Source: Cyclobacteriaceae bacterium YHN15 (GTDB lineage: Bacteria > Bacteroidota > Bacteroidia > Cytophagales > Cyclobacteriaceae). From it: a stretch of 64,000 bases of DNA. A program made the position numbers and the translations under genes. The number at the start of each line of letters is the position of its first letter. Positions within the stretch are counted from its first letter, which is position 1. The stretch lies in contig RKQB01000001.1 in the NCBI GenBank assembly GCA_003797895.1, forward strand, positions 1 to 64,000, in the 5' to 3' direction. Of this stretch, positions 1 through 9,285 are shown piece by piece. The notes under the pieces are model-generated. The model saw only the letters and a program-made list of their open reading frames with translations, was not told the origin of the DNA and did not search any database.

Positions 1-1
1 G

Positions 2-139
2 AAGCGCGGGGTTGAAAGCTCCAGGATGCGTCACGAGTGGTTCGGCGAGAGCCGTCCGGTGAACGACTGCGCCGCGGGGGACTGCACGGAGGCGATGCAC
101 CAGCAGAACAGAAGGACGGAATTGAGAATTAGGAATTAA
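2..139 (+). CDS. OmpA-family peptidoglycan-binding protein, C-terminal fragment (cut by window edge)
   Basis: The first bases read in frame 2 through 45 codons to a TAA at 137-139. The peptide has the end of an OmpA-like peptidoglycan-binding domain: a WFGESRPVNDC segment, a CAAGDCTEAMHQ segment with paired cysteines, and the closing NRRTELRI, close to the NRR(T/V)EF signature of the family. Such domains bind the diaminopimelate of peptidoglycan and anchor outer-membrane proteins; in Bacteroidota they often end long PD40- or TPR-containing proteins. Positions 1-120 contain 79 G or C (66 percent), far above the AT-rich genes around it. The N-terminal part is outside the window, so the full architecture is unknown. 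Confidence 0.75.
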   Translation, partial: KRGVESSRMRHEWFGESRPVNDCAAGDCTEAMHQQNRRTELRIRN

Positions 140-206
140 GAATTAATATATTTTTTCGGCTACAGTACAGGAAACTAAGAAACGGTCTATTTGATTTACT
201 GAAAAG

Positions 207-234
207 GCCAGCCGATTTTCGGTTGGCTTTTTTT
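207..234 (+). terminator. Rho-independent terminator after the OmpA-family gene
   Basis: A 9-bp stem (207-215 with 219-227, one G-T pair) and a three-base loop are followed by seven T. It lies 68 bases after the OmpA-family stop codon and points in its direction. Confidence 0.85.
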
Positions 235-497
235 CTTTCCCTTTTTGATCAATTTTTTTATCTAAAGTTATTGCCTACAAACTTCCTAAACTAAACTTAC
301 TACAAAGTGGCAAGGGTAATTGTTATATTTATTTTGTGGTTGAAGAAGAATGATATACTTTATAACAATAATAAAAGAAGGAAAATGAATTGAAAGTATG
401 CTGCATCCTTGTTGAAGGAGTACCCTCTTTTGGTTTAACTGAATGTTATCAAGGCTAGTCTAAAACGTATTTCTATAAAGAAAAAATGAATTGATGT
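235..497. other. Intergenic stretch between the first terminator and the M23 gene
   Basis: Together with 140-206 this makes about 358 gene-free bases. Apart from the terminator at 207-234 I see only AT-rich spacer. Genes converge here, so no promoter is needed. Confidence 0.5.
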
Positions 498-1769
498 TTA
501 CTTTTTAGCGAGCATTTTATCAGGCTTTTCGGAATAGGGAATGCTGACTATCAGTTGTATTTTTTCCAGTTTTACCTGATCAAAAGCCATTTTATTTTCA
601 GAAAGAATGGGATCAGAAGGTGGTATTTTTTCTTTCAGCCAATCCACTTGTTGACCGTTTTTCCAGAACCTGAAACATAGATGGGGGCCTGTAGCAAGGC
701 CTGTGCTTCCCACATAACCGATTACCTGACCTTGCTTTACCCTGGTTCCTGGTTTAATTCCGGAACCAATTTTAGACATGTGTAGGTATTGTGTGGTATA
801 AGTACCATTATGTTTGATTTTTACATAATTTCCATTGGCACTGGTAAATCTTGCTTCCACCACTGTTCCATCCCCTACTGAACGGATTTCAGTTCCAGTT
901 GGGGCTGCATAATCTGTTCCAAGGTGTGGCTTATATCTTTTTTGAACCGGATGAAACCGGTTTAAATTGTATCTTGAACTTATCCTTGTGTATTTAAGTG
1001 GATCTCTAAGAAATGCTTTTTTAAAACTGTTGCCTTCTTGGTCAAAAAAACTGACTTCGCCATTCTGTTCAAAAGGAATGGCGTGATAAGGTTGGCCTAA
1101 GTGCTCGAAAAATGCAGTTTCAATGTCTGTGATGCCAACCACTTTTCCATCCACTACTTTTTCTTTATAAACCACTTTAAATTTGTCTCCTTTTTGTAAT
1201 CTTTGAAAATCAACATTCCAGCCATATAAATCAGCAAATTGATCAATCAAATCAGGAGTTATTCCCAATTCGGTCATATTAACATAAAGATTGCTGCTAA
1301 TCATTCCACCAACCTCTACAGACCGGTATTCCACAGGTTTTTCTTCTTTATAAATTTCGACCTCATCCAATTTGAAAACAACATACTCAGCTGGATTGGG
1401 TTCGTAAATAAAAAATTGTGCCTGAGAAGAATCTCTTGGGGATAAAACAGTGAATTTTTTGTTGAAAGCAATTTTTCGTACATCAAAGACATCTTTCGAT
1501 TTTCTGGCAATTTCGTCGATGATCTGATAAGGAACATTAAAAGGAGCCAAAATAGTTGACAAGGTCTGATTTTTTCCAACTACCCCTTCTATCACATCAA
1601 GCTCATTGATATTGATGCCATAAAGCAGATTTTCCTCAATGGTCTCCTCTTCAAAAATTAACGGTTCTTCTATTTGATGGGGCCTGGAATTGTAATGGTT
1701 TCCTATAAAATAAGAACCACTTACCAGCAACAATATAATTGCACCGGCACTTATCCAATTTTTATTCAT
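498..1769 (-). CDS. M23-family peptidoglycan endopeptidase (MepM/NlpD-like)
   Basis: A 423-residue envelope protein with an N-terminal signal anchor (about residues 7-23), a middle region resembling the LysM/OapA-like part of MepM proteins, and a C-terminal LytM/M23 domain. Zinc-site motifs are visible: His282 and Asp286 in HLGTD, and His363 in GPHLCF. The usual second histidine of the HxH motif is a cysteine here (Cys365). M23 enzymes of this layout cut peptide cross-links in peptidoglycan and act in the periplasm. Divergent from aspS and transcribed alone. The start is the ATG at 1769, immediately before the hydrophobic anchor. The domain call is firm; whether the HxC site is catalytically normal is open. 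Confidence 0.88.
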   Translation of the reverse strand: MNKNWISAGAIILLLVSGSYFIGNHYNSRPHQIEEPLIFEEETIEENLLYGININELDVIEGVVGKNQTLSTILAPFNVPYQIIDEIARKSKDVFDVRKIAFNKKFTVLSPRDSSQAQFFIYEPNPAEYVVFKLDEVEIYKEEKPVEYRSVEVGGMISSNLYVNMTELGITPDLIDQFADLYGWNVDFQRLQKGDKFKVVYKEKVVDGKVVGITDIETAFFEHLGQPYHAIPFEQNGEVSFFDQEGNSFKKAFLRDPLKYTRISSRYNLNRFHPVQKRYKPHLGTDYAAPTGTEIRSVGDGTVVEARFTSANGNYVKIKHNGTYTTQYLHMSKIGSGIKPGTRVKQGQVIGYVGSTGLATGPHLCFRFWKNGQQVDWLKEKIPPSDPILSENKMAFDQVKLEKIQLIVSIPYSEKPDKMLAKK

Positions 1770-2083
1770 TATTTCTTAAAACGTTTTTAAGATGGGAAGT
1801 GATTGATCAAATAAATTTAAATTACGGTCAAATTCCAAATTTTTTAACCTTTATCATGGAAATTTAACATTTCAACTAAGGATTTTTATCCAAAAAATGT
1901 TGATTATATCCTTATTTTCAATTGTATTTTTTTCAATGAAAAACCGATTCATTAAATTTTTTTTAGCATTGATCACAAAAACACTGCCAAGTAATAAACT
2001 TTTGTCCCTTTCTTTTCATCATTTTAGTAATCTGCCAAAGCTTTTTTTATCTTTGTCCACCTTAAAAAATACAAGGCAATATC
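1770..2083. other. Divergent promoter region between the M23 gene and aspS
   Basis: An AT-rich 314-base spacer serving both divergent genes. On the plus strand a perfect TAnnTTTG box ends at 2055. On the minus strand only a weaker TTTATTTG-like match occurs. An open reading frame across 1897-2175 runs into aspS in another frame, looks like translated AT-rich spacer and is not called. Confidence 0.5.
2048..2055 (+). promoter_or_regulatory. -7 box of the aspS promoter
   Basis: TATCTTTG matches the Bacteroidota -7 consensus TAnnTTTG and lies 28 bases before the aspS ATG. No clear -33 TTG at the expected spacing. Confidence 0.5.
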
Positions 2084-3844
2084 ATGCTAAGAACACACAC
2101 TTGCGGAGAATTAAGAATAGGACATGTCAATCAGGTGGTCATATTGACAGGCTGGGTGCAAAGAGTCAGAAATAAAGGAGGGCTCATTTGGGTTGATCTA
2201 CGAGACAGATATGGGCTTACCCAGTTGATTTTGGAAGAAGGATCTACGGATAAAGCGTTGTTGGAAAAGGCTGCTTCTTTGGGCCGCGAATTTGTGGTTC
2301 AGGCTGAAGGAAAGGTAATTGAGAGGGCATCTAAAAATGATAAAATGCCAACCGGAGATATTGAAATTAAAGTAGAGCATCTAACTGTTTTGAACCCGGC
2401 AAAGGTACCCCCGTTTATCATTGAAGATGAGACTGATGGAGGAGATGAGTTAAGAATGAAATACAGGTACCTGGATCTGAGAAGGAATGTTGTCCGAGAA
2501 AAACTTCAACTGCGTCACAAAATGATGCAGGAAACCCGGAAATTCATGGATGGTCAGGATTTTATTGAGGTGGAGACACCGGTTTTAATCAAATCTACTC
2601 CTGAAGGAGCCAGAGATTTTGTTGTACCAAGCAGGGTAAATTCAGGAGAATTCTATGCGCTTCCCCAATCTCCACAGACTTTCAAACAATTATTGATGGT
2701 CAGTGGATTTGACAGGTATTTTCAGATTGTCAAATGTTTCAGGGATGAAGATCTTAGAGCTGACCGTCAGCCAGAATTTACACAGATAGACTGTGAAATG
2801 TCCTTTGTTACCCAGGAAGATATATTAAAGACTTTTGAAGGATTGGTGAAGCATTTGTTCCTTTCTGTCAAAGATATTGAGTTGGAAGAAGTTAAAAGAA
2901 TGACTTTTGCTGATGCGATGAAATTCTACGGAAATGATAAACCTGATCTGAGATTTGATATGAAGTTTGTTGAACTCAATGATCTTGCAAAAGGGAAAGG
3001 TTTTTCAATTTTTGATCAAGCAGAACTGGTTGTTGGTATTTGTGCCAAAGGGGCAGGGGAATATACAAGGAAGCAGATTGATGACCTGACCAATTGGGTG
3101 AAAAGGCCACAGATCGGAGCAAAGGGTTTAGTATACGTGAAATGTAATACAGATGGTACATTCAAATCATCTGTGGATAAATTCTATTCTAATGAAGACC
3201 TGAAATCCTGGGCTGAAAAAATGCATGCTGAGGAAGGCGACCTGTTACTTGTTTTGAGTGGGGATGAAAAGTCCACCAGAAAACAAATGTCAGAACTCAG
3301 ACTAAAAATGGGAGAGGACCTTGGTTTAAGGGATAGGACAATCTTCAAACCACTTTGGGTGGTGGATTTCCCTCTTTTGGAATGGGATGATGAAACACAA
3401 CGTTTCCATGCCATGCATCATCCGTTTACTTCTCCCAAAAAAGAAGACATAACATTGCTGGAATCAGATCCTGGATCAGTTCGTGCCAATGCCTATGATT
3501 TGGTAATCAACGGGGTGGAAATAGGAGGGGGTTCCATTAGGATACATGATAGGCCAACACAACAGTTGATGTTCAAACATCTTGGATTCACTGAGGAAGA
3601 AGCACAAAAACAATTCGGATTCCTGATGGAAGCTTTTGAATACGGAGCACCGCCTCATGGGGGAATTGCCTTTGGATTTGATAGGTTGTGTGCGATTTTT
3701 GGAGGCTCGGATTCCATCAGGGATTACATTGCTTTTCCAAAGAACAATTCAGGCAGGGATGTGATGATTGATACCCCAAGTACGATCTCCGAGGAGCAGC
3801 TTAAGGAATTATCCATCAAGGTCGCTATTGAATCAAAATCGTGA
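2084..3844 (+). CDS. aspS: Aspartate--tRNA ligase
   Basis: A 586-residue class IIb aminoacyl-tRNA synthetase that charges tRNA-Asp in the cytoplasm. An N-terminal OB-fold anticodon-binding domain (about residues 1-105) is followed by the catalytic core. Class II motif 2 is visible at about 219-234 ([14 protein letters not shown]), and motif 3 at about 527-540 (GIAFGFDRL). Between them is the bacterial-type GAD insertion, about residues 290-420. Length is normal for bacterial AspRS. The start is the ATG at 2084, whose product begins with the family-typical [10 protein letters not shown]. Monocistronic, with its own promoter box and terminator. I could not decide from sequence alone whether it is discriminating for tRNA-Asp or also charges tRNA-Asn. 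Confidence 0.98.
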   Translation: MLRTHTCGELRIGHVNQVVILTGWVQRVRNKGGLIWVDLRDRYGLTQLILEEGSTDKALLEKAASLGREFVVQAEGKVIERASKNDKMPTGDIEIKVEHLTVLNPAKVPPFIIEDETDGGDELRMKYRYLDLRRNVVREKLQLRHKMMQETRKFMDGQDFIEVETPVLIKSTPEGARDFVVPSRVNSGEFYALPQSPQTFKQLLMVSGFDRYFQIVKCFRDEDLRADRQPEFTQIDCEMSFVTQEDILKTFEGLVKHLFLSVKDIELEEVKRMTFADAMKFYGNDKPDLRFDMKFVELNDLAKGKGFSIFDQAELVVGICAKGAGEYTRKQIDDLTNWVKRPQIGAKGLVYVKCNTDGTFKSSVDKFYSNEDLKSWAEKMHAEEGDLLLVLSGDEKSTRKQMSELRLKMGEDLGLRDRTIFKPLWVVDFPLLEWDDETQRFHAMHHPFTSPKKEDITLLESDPGSVRANAYDLVINGVEIGGGSIRIHDRPTQQLMFKHLGFTEEEAQKQFGFLMEAFEYGAPPHGGIAFGFDRLCAIFGGSDSIRDYIAFPKNNSGRDVMIDTPSTISEEQLKELSIKVAIESKS

Positions 3845-3855
3845 TTTAGCTAATT

Positions 3856-3897
3856 GGGCCATCAAAATTCTTTATTGATGGCCCTTTGCTTTTTTTA
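3856..3897 (+). terminator. Rho-independent terminator after aspS
   Basis: A perfect 10-bp stem (3856-3865 with 3875-3884) and 9-base loop are followed by a T-rich run, 12 bases after the aspS stop. Confidence 0.92.
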
Positions 3898-4025
3898 GTT
3901 TTGATATTTAAAATCTTTTTTAGCCTTTTAACCACCAAAAATTCCATTTAAAATATTGGGTATTCTCTGATTAAACTTTTTTGTATTTCACTATGTCTAA
4001 TTGGCATCCATTAACTTATTTGAAA

Positions 4026-6905
4026 ATGAGAGTTTCTTCAGGCAAATTATTTTTGTTTCTTTTTTTAGCCCTATATTCTGTTGATATTCAAGCACAAAGA
4101 AGGGGACAGGATGTTACAATTAAAGGAAGAGTTATTGAGGGTGAAAGTAAGGAGCCGATGATCGGTGCCAATGTTTTGATCAAAACGGTTACAGATTCAT
4201 TGTTGGTTTCTACGGTAACAGGTGTCGATGGAGGTTTTGAGTTGAGCCGTCCCATGATCCCGAGTGTGAAGATGGAAATTACTTTTTTGGGCTATCAGAA
4301 AATCACCAAAATCCACAATAGAGGAGATGCTTTGGATCTGGGTACGCTGGTTTTGATAGAGGACAGTAAGCTTTTGGGAGAGGTAGTGATAGAAGGTCAG
4401 GTGCCCGTAGGTGAAGTAAAAGGTGACACGACCTCATTTAATGCGAATGCCTTTAAAACAAGGGAAAATGCAGATGCTGAAGACTTGGTCCGTAAAATAC
4501 CGGGTGTAACGATTCAAAATGGAGAGATACAGGCGAAAGGCGAGCAGGTTCAAAAAGTATTGGTAGATGGCAGGGAATTTTTTGGCAGTGATCCATTTTT
4601 AGCATTGAGAAATTTACCTGCAGATGTGATTGACCGGGTGGAAATTTTAGATCAAAGATCTGATCAATCCAGATTGACAGGATTCGATGATGGAAATTAT
4701 GCAAGAACAATCAACATTGTAACAAGACCCGATAGAAATAGTGGTCAATTTGGAAGGATCTATGCAGGAACCGGAACTCAGGACAGGTATTCAGCTGGAG
4801 GTAACTTCAATATATTTAAAGGAAACAAAAGAATTTCTATCATTGGTCTTTTTAACAATATCAACCAGCAGAATTTCTCTTCTCAGGACTTAGTTGGGGT
4901 TACAAGTGGAGCTGGAGGTGGCGGAAGTCCAGGTGGAGGCGGTGGCGGAGGAGGCCGGCCTCGTGGGGGTGGCTGGGGAGGAGGCAATAACAACTTTCTC
5001 GTAGGCCAGGATCAGGGTATCATTACCACAAACAGCCTTGGATTGAATTATAGTGATAAAATCGGCCAGAAAATGAATCTAACGGCCAGTTACTTCTTTA
5101 ATTCCACTAAAAACAACCTATTCAGGCTTACCAACCGGGAAATCATCTTATCCGAGACCAATAGGCAATATTATGAGGAATCCTTGTTGAATACCATCAA
5201 CAATAATAATCATAGGGTAAATGCCAGAATTGAATATGATATCGATGAAAAAAACGCATTGATCATCACTCCTTCCATGAATTTTCAGAATAATAACACC
5301 TACCTTAATAGGGATGCGTTGAACCTTTCCAGCACTTTAAATCCTTTAAGTAGTACCCTATCGGAATCAGATGCCAAAACCACTGGCTATAATATTTCCA
5401 ATAACCTTGTTTATAGGTATAAATTTGAAAAACAGGGTAGAACCCTATCCACTACAGTATTTACAGCTTGGAACGAAAGAGATCAATTGTCCGAATTGAT
5501 AGCCGCAAACAGGGACTATATTCGGGATATCCGGGATACCATTAATCAGGAGACCTTTGGTCTTTCAGATGGATTCAACTATCGCGCCACACTTCAATAC
5601 ACAGAACCTTTCCTTGAAAAGGGCTTGATTACTGCATCCTATCAAGTGGGAAATAATAAAACTTCCTCAGATCAACGTACCATGAGTATGGTGCCCGAGT
5701 TGGGAATAATGGTTTTGGATACGGCACTCAGCAATGTATTTGATAATAAATTCATTATCCAAAGGCCAAGTGTTGGGATGAGTTACAGGTTAAAAGAATG
5801 GAACCTTAATGCCAATATCGACTATCAGTATGCTGTTCAGGACAATGAAAGTCTCTTTCCTTTAGAAAGGACTTTCAATAGGTCTTTTAGCAACTTCCTT
5901 CCAGGGATGAATGCATTTTATAGAAATCAAGAAAAGGGCACTTCCTTCCGCATGAGGTATAGAACCAATACACAGGAACCAAGTGTCAATCAGTTACAGA
6001 ATGTAATCAATAACCAAAATCCCCTCCAGCTTTCCATTGGAAATCCCAATCTTGGACAGTCTTTTTCCCATTCTGTTTTCACCAATTATTCAAAAATCAA
6101 TCTTGAGAAGTCAAAAACATTCTTTACCTTTTTATTTCTGTCGCTTACCGAGGATTTCATAGGGAACAGTACTTTTGTGGCACAAACAGATACACTGATC
6201 AATGGAGAAACACTTTTGAGATCAGGAGGCCAGTTGACCAGGCCTGAAAACCTATCGGGTCAGTTTAGATCCCGATTGTTTGTTACTTATGGTACACCCA
6301 TTGTTAAAATCAAATCCCAATTTAATTTAAATTCCAGCATATCCTTCAATAGAACACCTGGGATGGTAAATTTCCAAAAGAACTTTAATGACAATTTGGA
6401 CCTTAGCCAAGGGTTGACATTGACCTCCAATATTTCAAAAGATGTTGATTTTACGCTTTCAACGACAGGAACCTATACCATTGTCAACAGCAGTTTGCAA
6501 TCAACCCTAGACAACAACTATTATATACAAAACTCCAACATCAGGTTTTATTATTCACCAAACAATGGAAAGTTATTCGTATCCAATGTTGTCAATAACA
6601 TGTTGTACCGCGGTTTATCTGCCGACCTGGACCAATCTGTCTGGTTATGGAATATTGAAGCGGGTTATAGATTCCTAAAAGATAACAAAGGGGAGTTAAA
6701 ACTGACCATTTTTGATTTGCTCAATCAGAACAATGCCATAGGAAGGACCATTACAGATGTGGCCATTGAGGACACATTTACCAGAGTGTTGACCAGGTAC
6801 GGGTTGATTTCCTTCACGTATATTATTGGCAATTTTAAACCACAAGAAAGCAATCAGGGACCTTCCATGGGAAGACCATGGGGAGGTGGAGGAAGAAGTT
6901 GGTAA
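4026..6905 (+). CDS. Outer-membrane beta-barrel receptor with carboxypeptidase-regulatory-like domain (TonB-receptor-like)
   Basis: A 959-residue outer-membrane protein. The ATG at 4026 is preferred over one at 3981 because it starts a clean signal peptide (basic MRVSSGK, then a hydrophobic run ending at IQA). Next come a CarboxypepD_reg-like beta-sandwich (about 30-110), a plug-like region with the VLVDGREFFGSD segment (about 135-235), and a long C-terminal barrel of the outer-membrane beta-barrel family found in Bacteroidota. Two features stand out: a glycine-rich loop at about 295-322 and a second glycine-rich stretch at the extreme C-terminus. No SusD-like partner lies beside it, so this is not a typical SusC/SusD pair and the substrate cannot be named. 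Terminators bracket it as a single-gene unit. Confidence 0.88.
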   Translation: MRVSSGKLFLFLFLALYSVDIQAQRRGQDVTIKGRVIEGESKEPMIGANVLIKTVTDSLLVSTVTGVDGGFELSRPMIPSVKMEITFLGYQKITKIHNRGDALDLGTLVLIEDSKLLGEVVIEGQVPVGEVKGDTTSFNANAFKTRENADAEDLVRKIPGVTIQNGEIQAKGEQVQKVLVDGREFFGSDPFLALRNLPADVIDRVEILDQRSDQSRLTGFDDGNYARTINIVTRPDRNSGQFGRIYAGTGTQDRYSAGGNFNIFKGNKRISIIGLFNNINQQNFSSQDLVGVTSGAGGGGSPGGGGGGGGRPRGGGWGGGNNNFLVGQDQGIITTNSLGLNYSDKIGQKMNLTASYFFNSTKNNLFRLTNREIILSETNRQYYEESLLNTINNNNHRVNARIEYDIDEKNALIITPSMNFQNNNTYLNRDALNLSSTLNPLSSTLSESDAKTTGYNISNNLVYRYKFEKQGRTLSTTVFTAWNERDQLSELIAANRDYIRDIRDTINQETFGLSDGFNYRATLQYTEPFLEKGLITASYQVGNNKTSSDQRTMSMVPELGIMVLDTALSNVFDNKFIIQRPSVGMSYRLKEWNLNANIDYQYAVQDNESLFPLERTFNRSFSNFLPGMNAFYRNQEKGTSFRMRYRTNTQEPSVNQLQNVINNQNPLQLSIGNPNLGQSFSHSVFTNYSKINLEKSKTFFTFLFLSLTEDFIGNSTFVAQTDTLINGETLLRSGGQLTRPENLSGQFRSRLFVTYGTPIVKIKSQFNLNSSISFNRTPGMVNFQKNFNDNLDLSQGLTLTSNISKDVDFTLSTTGTYTIVNSSLQSTLDNNYYIQNSNIRFYYSPNNGKLFVSNVVNNMLYRGLSADLDQSVWLWNIEAGYRFLKDNKGELKLTIFDLLNQNNAIGRTITDVAIEDTFTRVLTRYGLISFTYIIGNFKPQESNQGPSMGRPWGGGGRSW

Positions 6906-6935
6906 AAATCACCCTCAATGAAACTTAGATGGAAC

Positions 6936-6963
6936 AAAAAAAGCCCGATTTCGGGCTTTTTTT
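6936..6963 (+). terminator. Rho-independent terminator after the beta-barrel gene
   Basis: An A-run, an 8-bp stem (6941-6948 with 6951-6958) with a tiny loop, and a T-run. The symmetric A/T runs would let it work on both strands. Confidence 0.9.
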
Positions 6964-7042
6964 ATGGATCTGGATTCATGGATTTAAGTAATTTGTAGAC
7001 ATTTAGTAATCCGAAAAGAAGAGGAATTCCCGTCAATTATTT

Positions 7043-7050
7043 TAGATTTG
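7043..7050 (+). promoter_or_regulatory. -7 box of the pheS promoter
   Basis: TAGATTTG is a perfect TAnnTTTG box ending 23 bases before the ATG at 7074. It overlaps a possible GTG start at 7050, which argues against that codon being used. Confidence 0.55.
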
Positions 7051-7073
7051 TGATTCTGAAAAAAAGACAGAAT

Positions 7074-8102
7074 ATGCATCAGCAAAAAATAGAAGCCATT
7101 AAGTCCGCCATTGAAGCTGCGAATGCTGCAAGCCAGGATGAGCTTGAGGCCTATAGAATAAAATTTATCAGTAAAAAAAGTGTGGTGGGAGAGCTTTTTG
7201 CCCAGATGAAAGATATTCCCAATGAACAAAAAAGGGAATATGGGCAGTTGGTGAATGAGGTGAAGCAATTGGCAGAACAAAAATTCCAGGAGCTCATAGA
7301 AAAGGTCAATTCCTCTTCAAAAAAGTCAAAATCAACTGATATGGATTTGACTCTTCCTCCTACCGGCATTGCTGCAGGAGGGATTCATCCTCTTACCGCA
7401 ACCAGGCAAAGAATTATAGAAATATTTGAAAGAATTGGCTTCAACTTATCCGAAGGTCCTGAAATTGAAGACGATTGGCATAATTTTACTGCTTTGAATT
7501 TTCCTGAAAACCATCCGGCCAGAGAAATGCAGGATACATTTTTCATAGAAAAGAATCCAGATATTGCATTGAGAACCCATACCTCTTCTGTGCAGGTAAG
7601 GGTAATGGAAAACCAAAAGCCTCCTATTCGTACCCTTTCCCCTGGTAGGGTTTATAGAAACGAAGCGATATCTGCCAGGGCCCACTGTATTTTCCACCAG
7701 GTTGAAGGGCTTTATGTTGATGAGAATGTGGGTTTTGCCGATTTGAAAAACACCCTGTATCATTTTGCGAAAGAAATGTTCGGTAAAGAAACCAAAGTCA
7801 GGTTTAGGCCCTCTTTTTTTCCATTTACCGAGCCCAGTGCAGAAATTGATATCAGTTGCCTGTTATGTGGAGGCAAAGGCTGTAATGTTTGTAAAGGAGC
7901 AGGTTGGGTTGAAATCGGCGGTTCCGGAATGGTAGATCCAAACGTACTTGAGAATTGCGGGATAGATTCAGGAAAATATACCGGATTTGCTTTTGGAATG
8001 GGTATTGAAAGAATAGCTATGCTCAAATACCAAATTAAAGATTTACGCTTATTTACAGAAAATGATATCCGGTTTCTCAAACAGTTCAGGCCGATGTTAT
8101 AA
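7074..8102 (+). CDS. pheS: Phenylalanine--tRNA ligase alpha subunit
   Basis: A 342-residue catalytic alpha subunit of the (alpha-beta)2 phenylalanyl-tRNA synthetase. It opens with the coiled-coil tRNA-binding arm (about 1-80) and continues with the class II core: the EGPEIEDDWHNFTALN segment, the arginine of FRPSFFPFTEPSAE (about residue 243) and GFAFGMGIERIAML near the end. A four-cysteine insert, CLLCGGKGCNVC at about 262-274, is present in many bacterial PheS proteins and may hold a metal. The start at ATG 7074 rather than GTG 7050 is supported by the usual N-terminus and by the promoter box over the GTG. pheT is not in the window, so the subunits are encoded apart. Confidence 0.97.
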   Translation: MHQQKIEAIKSAIEAANAASQDELEAYRIKFISKKSVVGELFAQMKDIPNEQKREYGQLVNEVKQLAEQKFQELIEKVNSSSKKSKSTDMDLTLPPTGIAAGGIHPLTATRQRIIEIFERIGFNLSEGPEIEDDWHNFTALNFPENHPAREMQDTFFIEKNPDIALRTHTSSVQVRVMENQKPPIRTLSPGRVYRNEAISARAHCIFHQVEGLYVDENVGFADLKNTLYHFAKEMFGKETKVRFRPSFFPFTEPSAEIDISCLLCGGKGCNVCKGAGWVEIGGSGMVDPNVLENCGIDSGKYTGFAFGMGIERIAMLKYQIKDLRLFTENDIRFLKQFRPML

Positions 8103-8118
8103 AGTAAATACTTCCAAT

Positions 8119-8154
8119 AATAAAGGGTTTCTGAGCAATCAGGAGCCCTTTATT
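8119..8154. terminator. Shared hairpin between convergent pheS and the GGGP synthase gene
   Basis: A 9-bp outer stem (8119-8127 with 8146-8154) encloses an inner 4-bp stem (8131-8134 with 8139-8142). It sits 17 bases after the pheS stop and overlaps the last bases of the minus-strand gene. U-tracts are short, so terminator strength is uncertain. Confidence 0.6.
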
Positions 8155-8920
8155 AATTCGCCATGACCCTGATAGATTCCAAAAAGCCAGAAACCTCATT
8201 CAATAGATTACAATTCTTTTCTGCCCCATTTCCAATGACCACCAGATCGGCTCCTGCCTGAAACACTGATTTTACTTTTTCCAAGCTATTAAGACCTCCT
8301 CCTACTATTAAAGGGGCTTTTATTTTTCCTTTAACTGCCTTGATAATTTCTCCGGATACTGGATTTGGAGACCCGCTTCCTGCATCAAGGTAAAAATATT
8401 GAAGTCCAAGGTATTTACCTGCCAGTGCAGTGGCTACGCTTAATTCGGGATGGTGATTGGGCAAAGGTATGGTTTGGCTCATATAGTGAACGCTGGTAGT
8501 CTGCCCACCATCTATCAACATATACCCAGTGGGTAATACTTCCATTTTACTCTTTTCCAAAATGGGGGCCAGGATGACATGCTGACCGATCAATAAGTCC
8601 GGGTTTCTTCCTGAAATGAGAGAGATGAAAAGAATTCCATCCGCCAAGGGAGAATATTGAAGGGCATTTCCCGGAAATAGGACTACAGGGATATCGGGGG
8701 AAACCTTTTTGATCAACCTGATTATTTCAGAAATGGTGTTTTGCTGGATGATACTACCACCTAAAAAGAAAAAATCAATTTTTAATTTTGTGGCTTCCTG
8801 AACCTGGGCTTCAAAATTTTGGACATATTGAAAATCATCAGGGTCAATTAACCAAGCTATTCCTTTTCGGCCGCTTTTGGTAATTTCCTGTAATTTTTCA
8901 CCCACTTTATTATTCATCAT
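8153..8920 (-). CDS. Geranylgeranylglyceryl phosphate synthase family protein (bacterial PcrB/GGGPS group)
   Basis: A 255-residue TIM-barrel prenyltransferase. Family landmarks are WLIDPDD near residue 26, FFFLGGS near 51, VLFPGN, YLDAGSGSPNPVS near 180, and the phosphate-binding VGGGLNS and VIGNGAE segments near the end. Enzymes of this family join sn-glycerol-1-phosphate to a polyprenyl diphosphate; Bacteroidota members are known to make archaeal-type ether-linked geranylgeranylglyceryl phosphate. It is cytoplasmic, acting at the membrane face. The gene overlaps the preceding membrane-protein gene by 11 bases, implying one transcript and translational coupling. The second ATG, three bases later, is an equally possible start. 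Confidence 0.9.
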   Translation of the reverse strand: MMNNKVGEKLQEITKSGRKGIAWLIDPDDFQYVQNFEAQVQEATKLKIDFFFLGGSIIQQNTISEIIRLIKKVSPDIPVVLFPGNALQYSPLADGILFISLISGRNPDLLIGQHVILAPILEKSKMEVLPTGYMLIDGGQTTSVHYMSQTIPLPNHHPELSVATALAGKYLGLQYFYLDAGSGSPNPVSGEIIKAVKGKIKAPLIVGGGLNSLEKVKSVFQAGADLVVIGNGAEKNCNLLNEVSGFLESIRVMAN

Positions 8921-9281
8921 TAACTTTAATTGGGCCTTCTTCGTTAAACTTTTTGATTAATTGCTCCCTTCCATAATTGATAGCGATAGGTACCAATACA
9001 GCGCTAAGCCTGCCTAAAAAACCAGGTTGAGTTTTCTTAGTTAGTTTTGAATGAATTTCTTCATCCAATAGCCCTTCTTTTTCCAAAACTTTCAGGACTT
9101 TTTCTGTCTTTTTATCCTTTCTTCCAGTAAATAAACGTACCGCCAAAAAAGCAATAACACCTCCCAACAAAATAGCCCCTCCAACTTTCACCAAGTCTTC
9201 TGATTCTTTCTTGGCAAGGCTCATTTGCATCTCCAAGGTTTGCTCTAATTCCTCTGCCTTTTTTTTAAGTTCTTCATTCAT
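8910..9281 (-). CDS. Small single-span membrane protein, function unknown
   Basis: A 123-residue protein with an N-terminal charged coiled-coil-like stretch (about 1-30), one glycine-rich membrane segment (about 33-50), a lysine-rich stretch and a second, weaker hydrophobic segment near residue 95. It looks like the YtxH/DUF883-type stress or envelope proteins in general layout, but I cannot assign it to a family with certainty. It lies four bases after the holin-like gene and overlaps the GGGP synthase gene, so the three are probably co-transcribed. Confidence 0.7.
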   Translation of the reverse strand: MNEELKKKAEELEQTLEMQMSLAKKESEDLVKVGGAILLGGVIAFLAVRLFTGRKDKKTEKVLKVLEKEGLLDEEIHSKLTKKTQPGFLGRLSAVLVPIAINYGREQLIKKFNEEGPIKVNDE

Positions 9282-9285
9282 GTCC

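Noticed and set aside
1..140. Group II intron 3' end or transposase fragment suggested by the GC-rich start
   Set aside because: The frame-2 translation gives a coherent OmpA domain end, and no domain V hairpin or transposase motif fits.
1897..2175. Plus-strand 92-codon reading frame overlapping the aspS start
   Set aside because: Low-complexity Phe/Leu/Ser translation of AT-rich spacer, out of frame with aspS, and the promoter box lies inside it.
7050..7073. GTG start extending pheS by eight codons
   Set aside because: The promoter -7 box covers it, and the family N-terminus matches ATG 7074.
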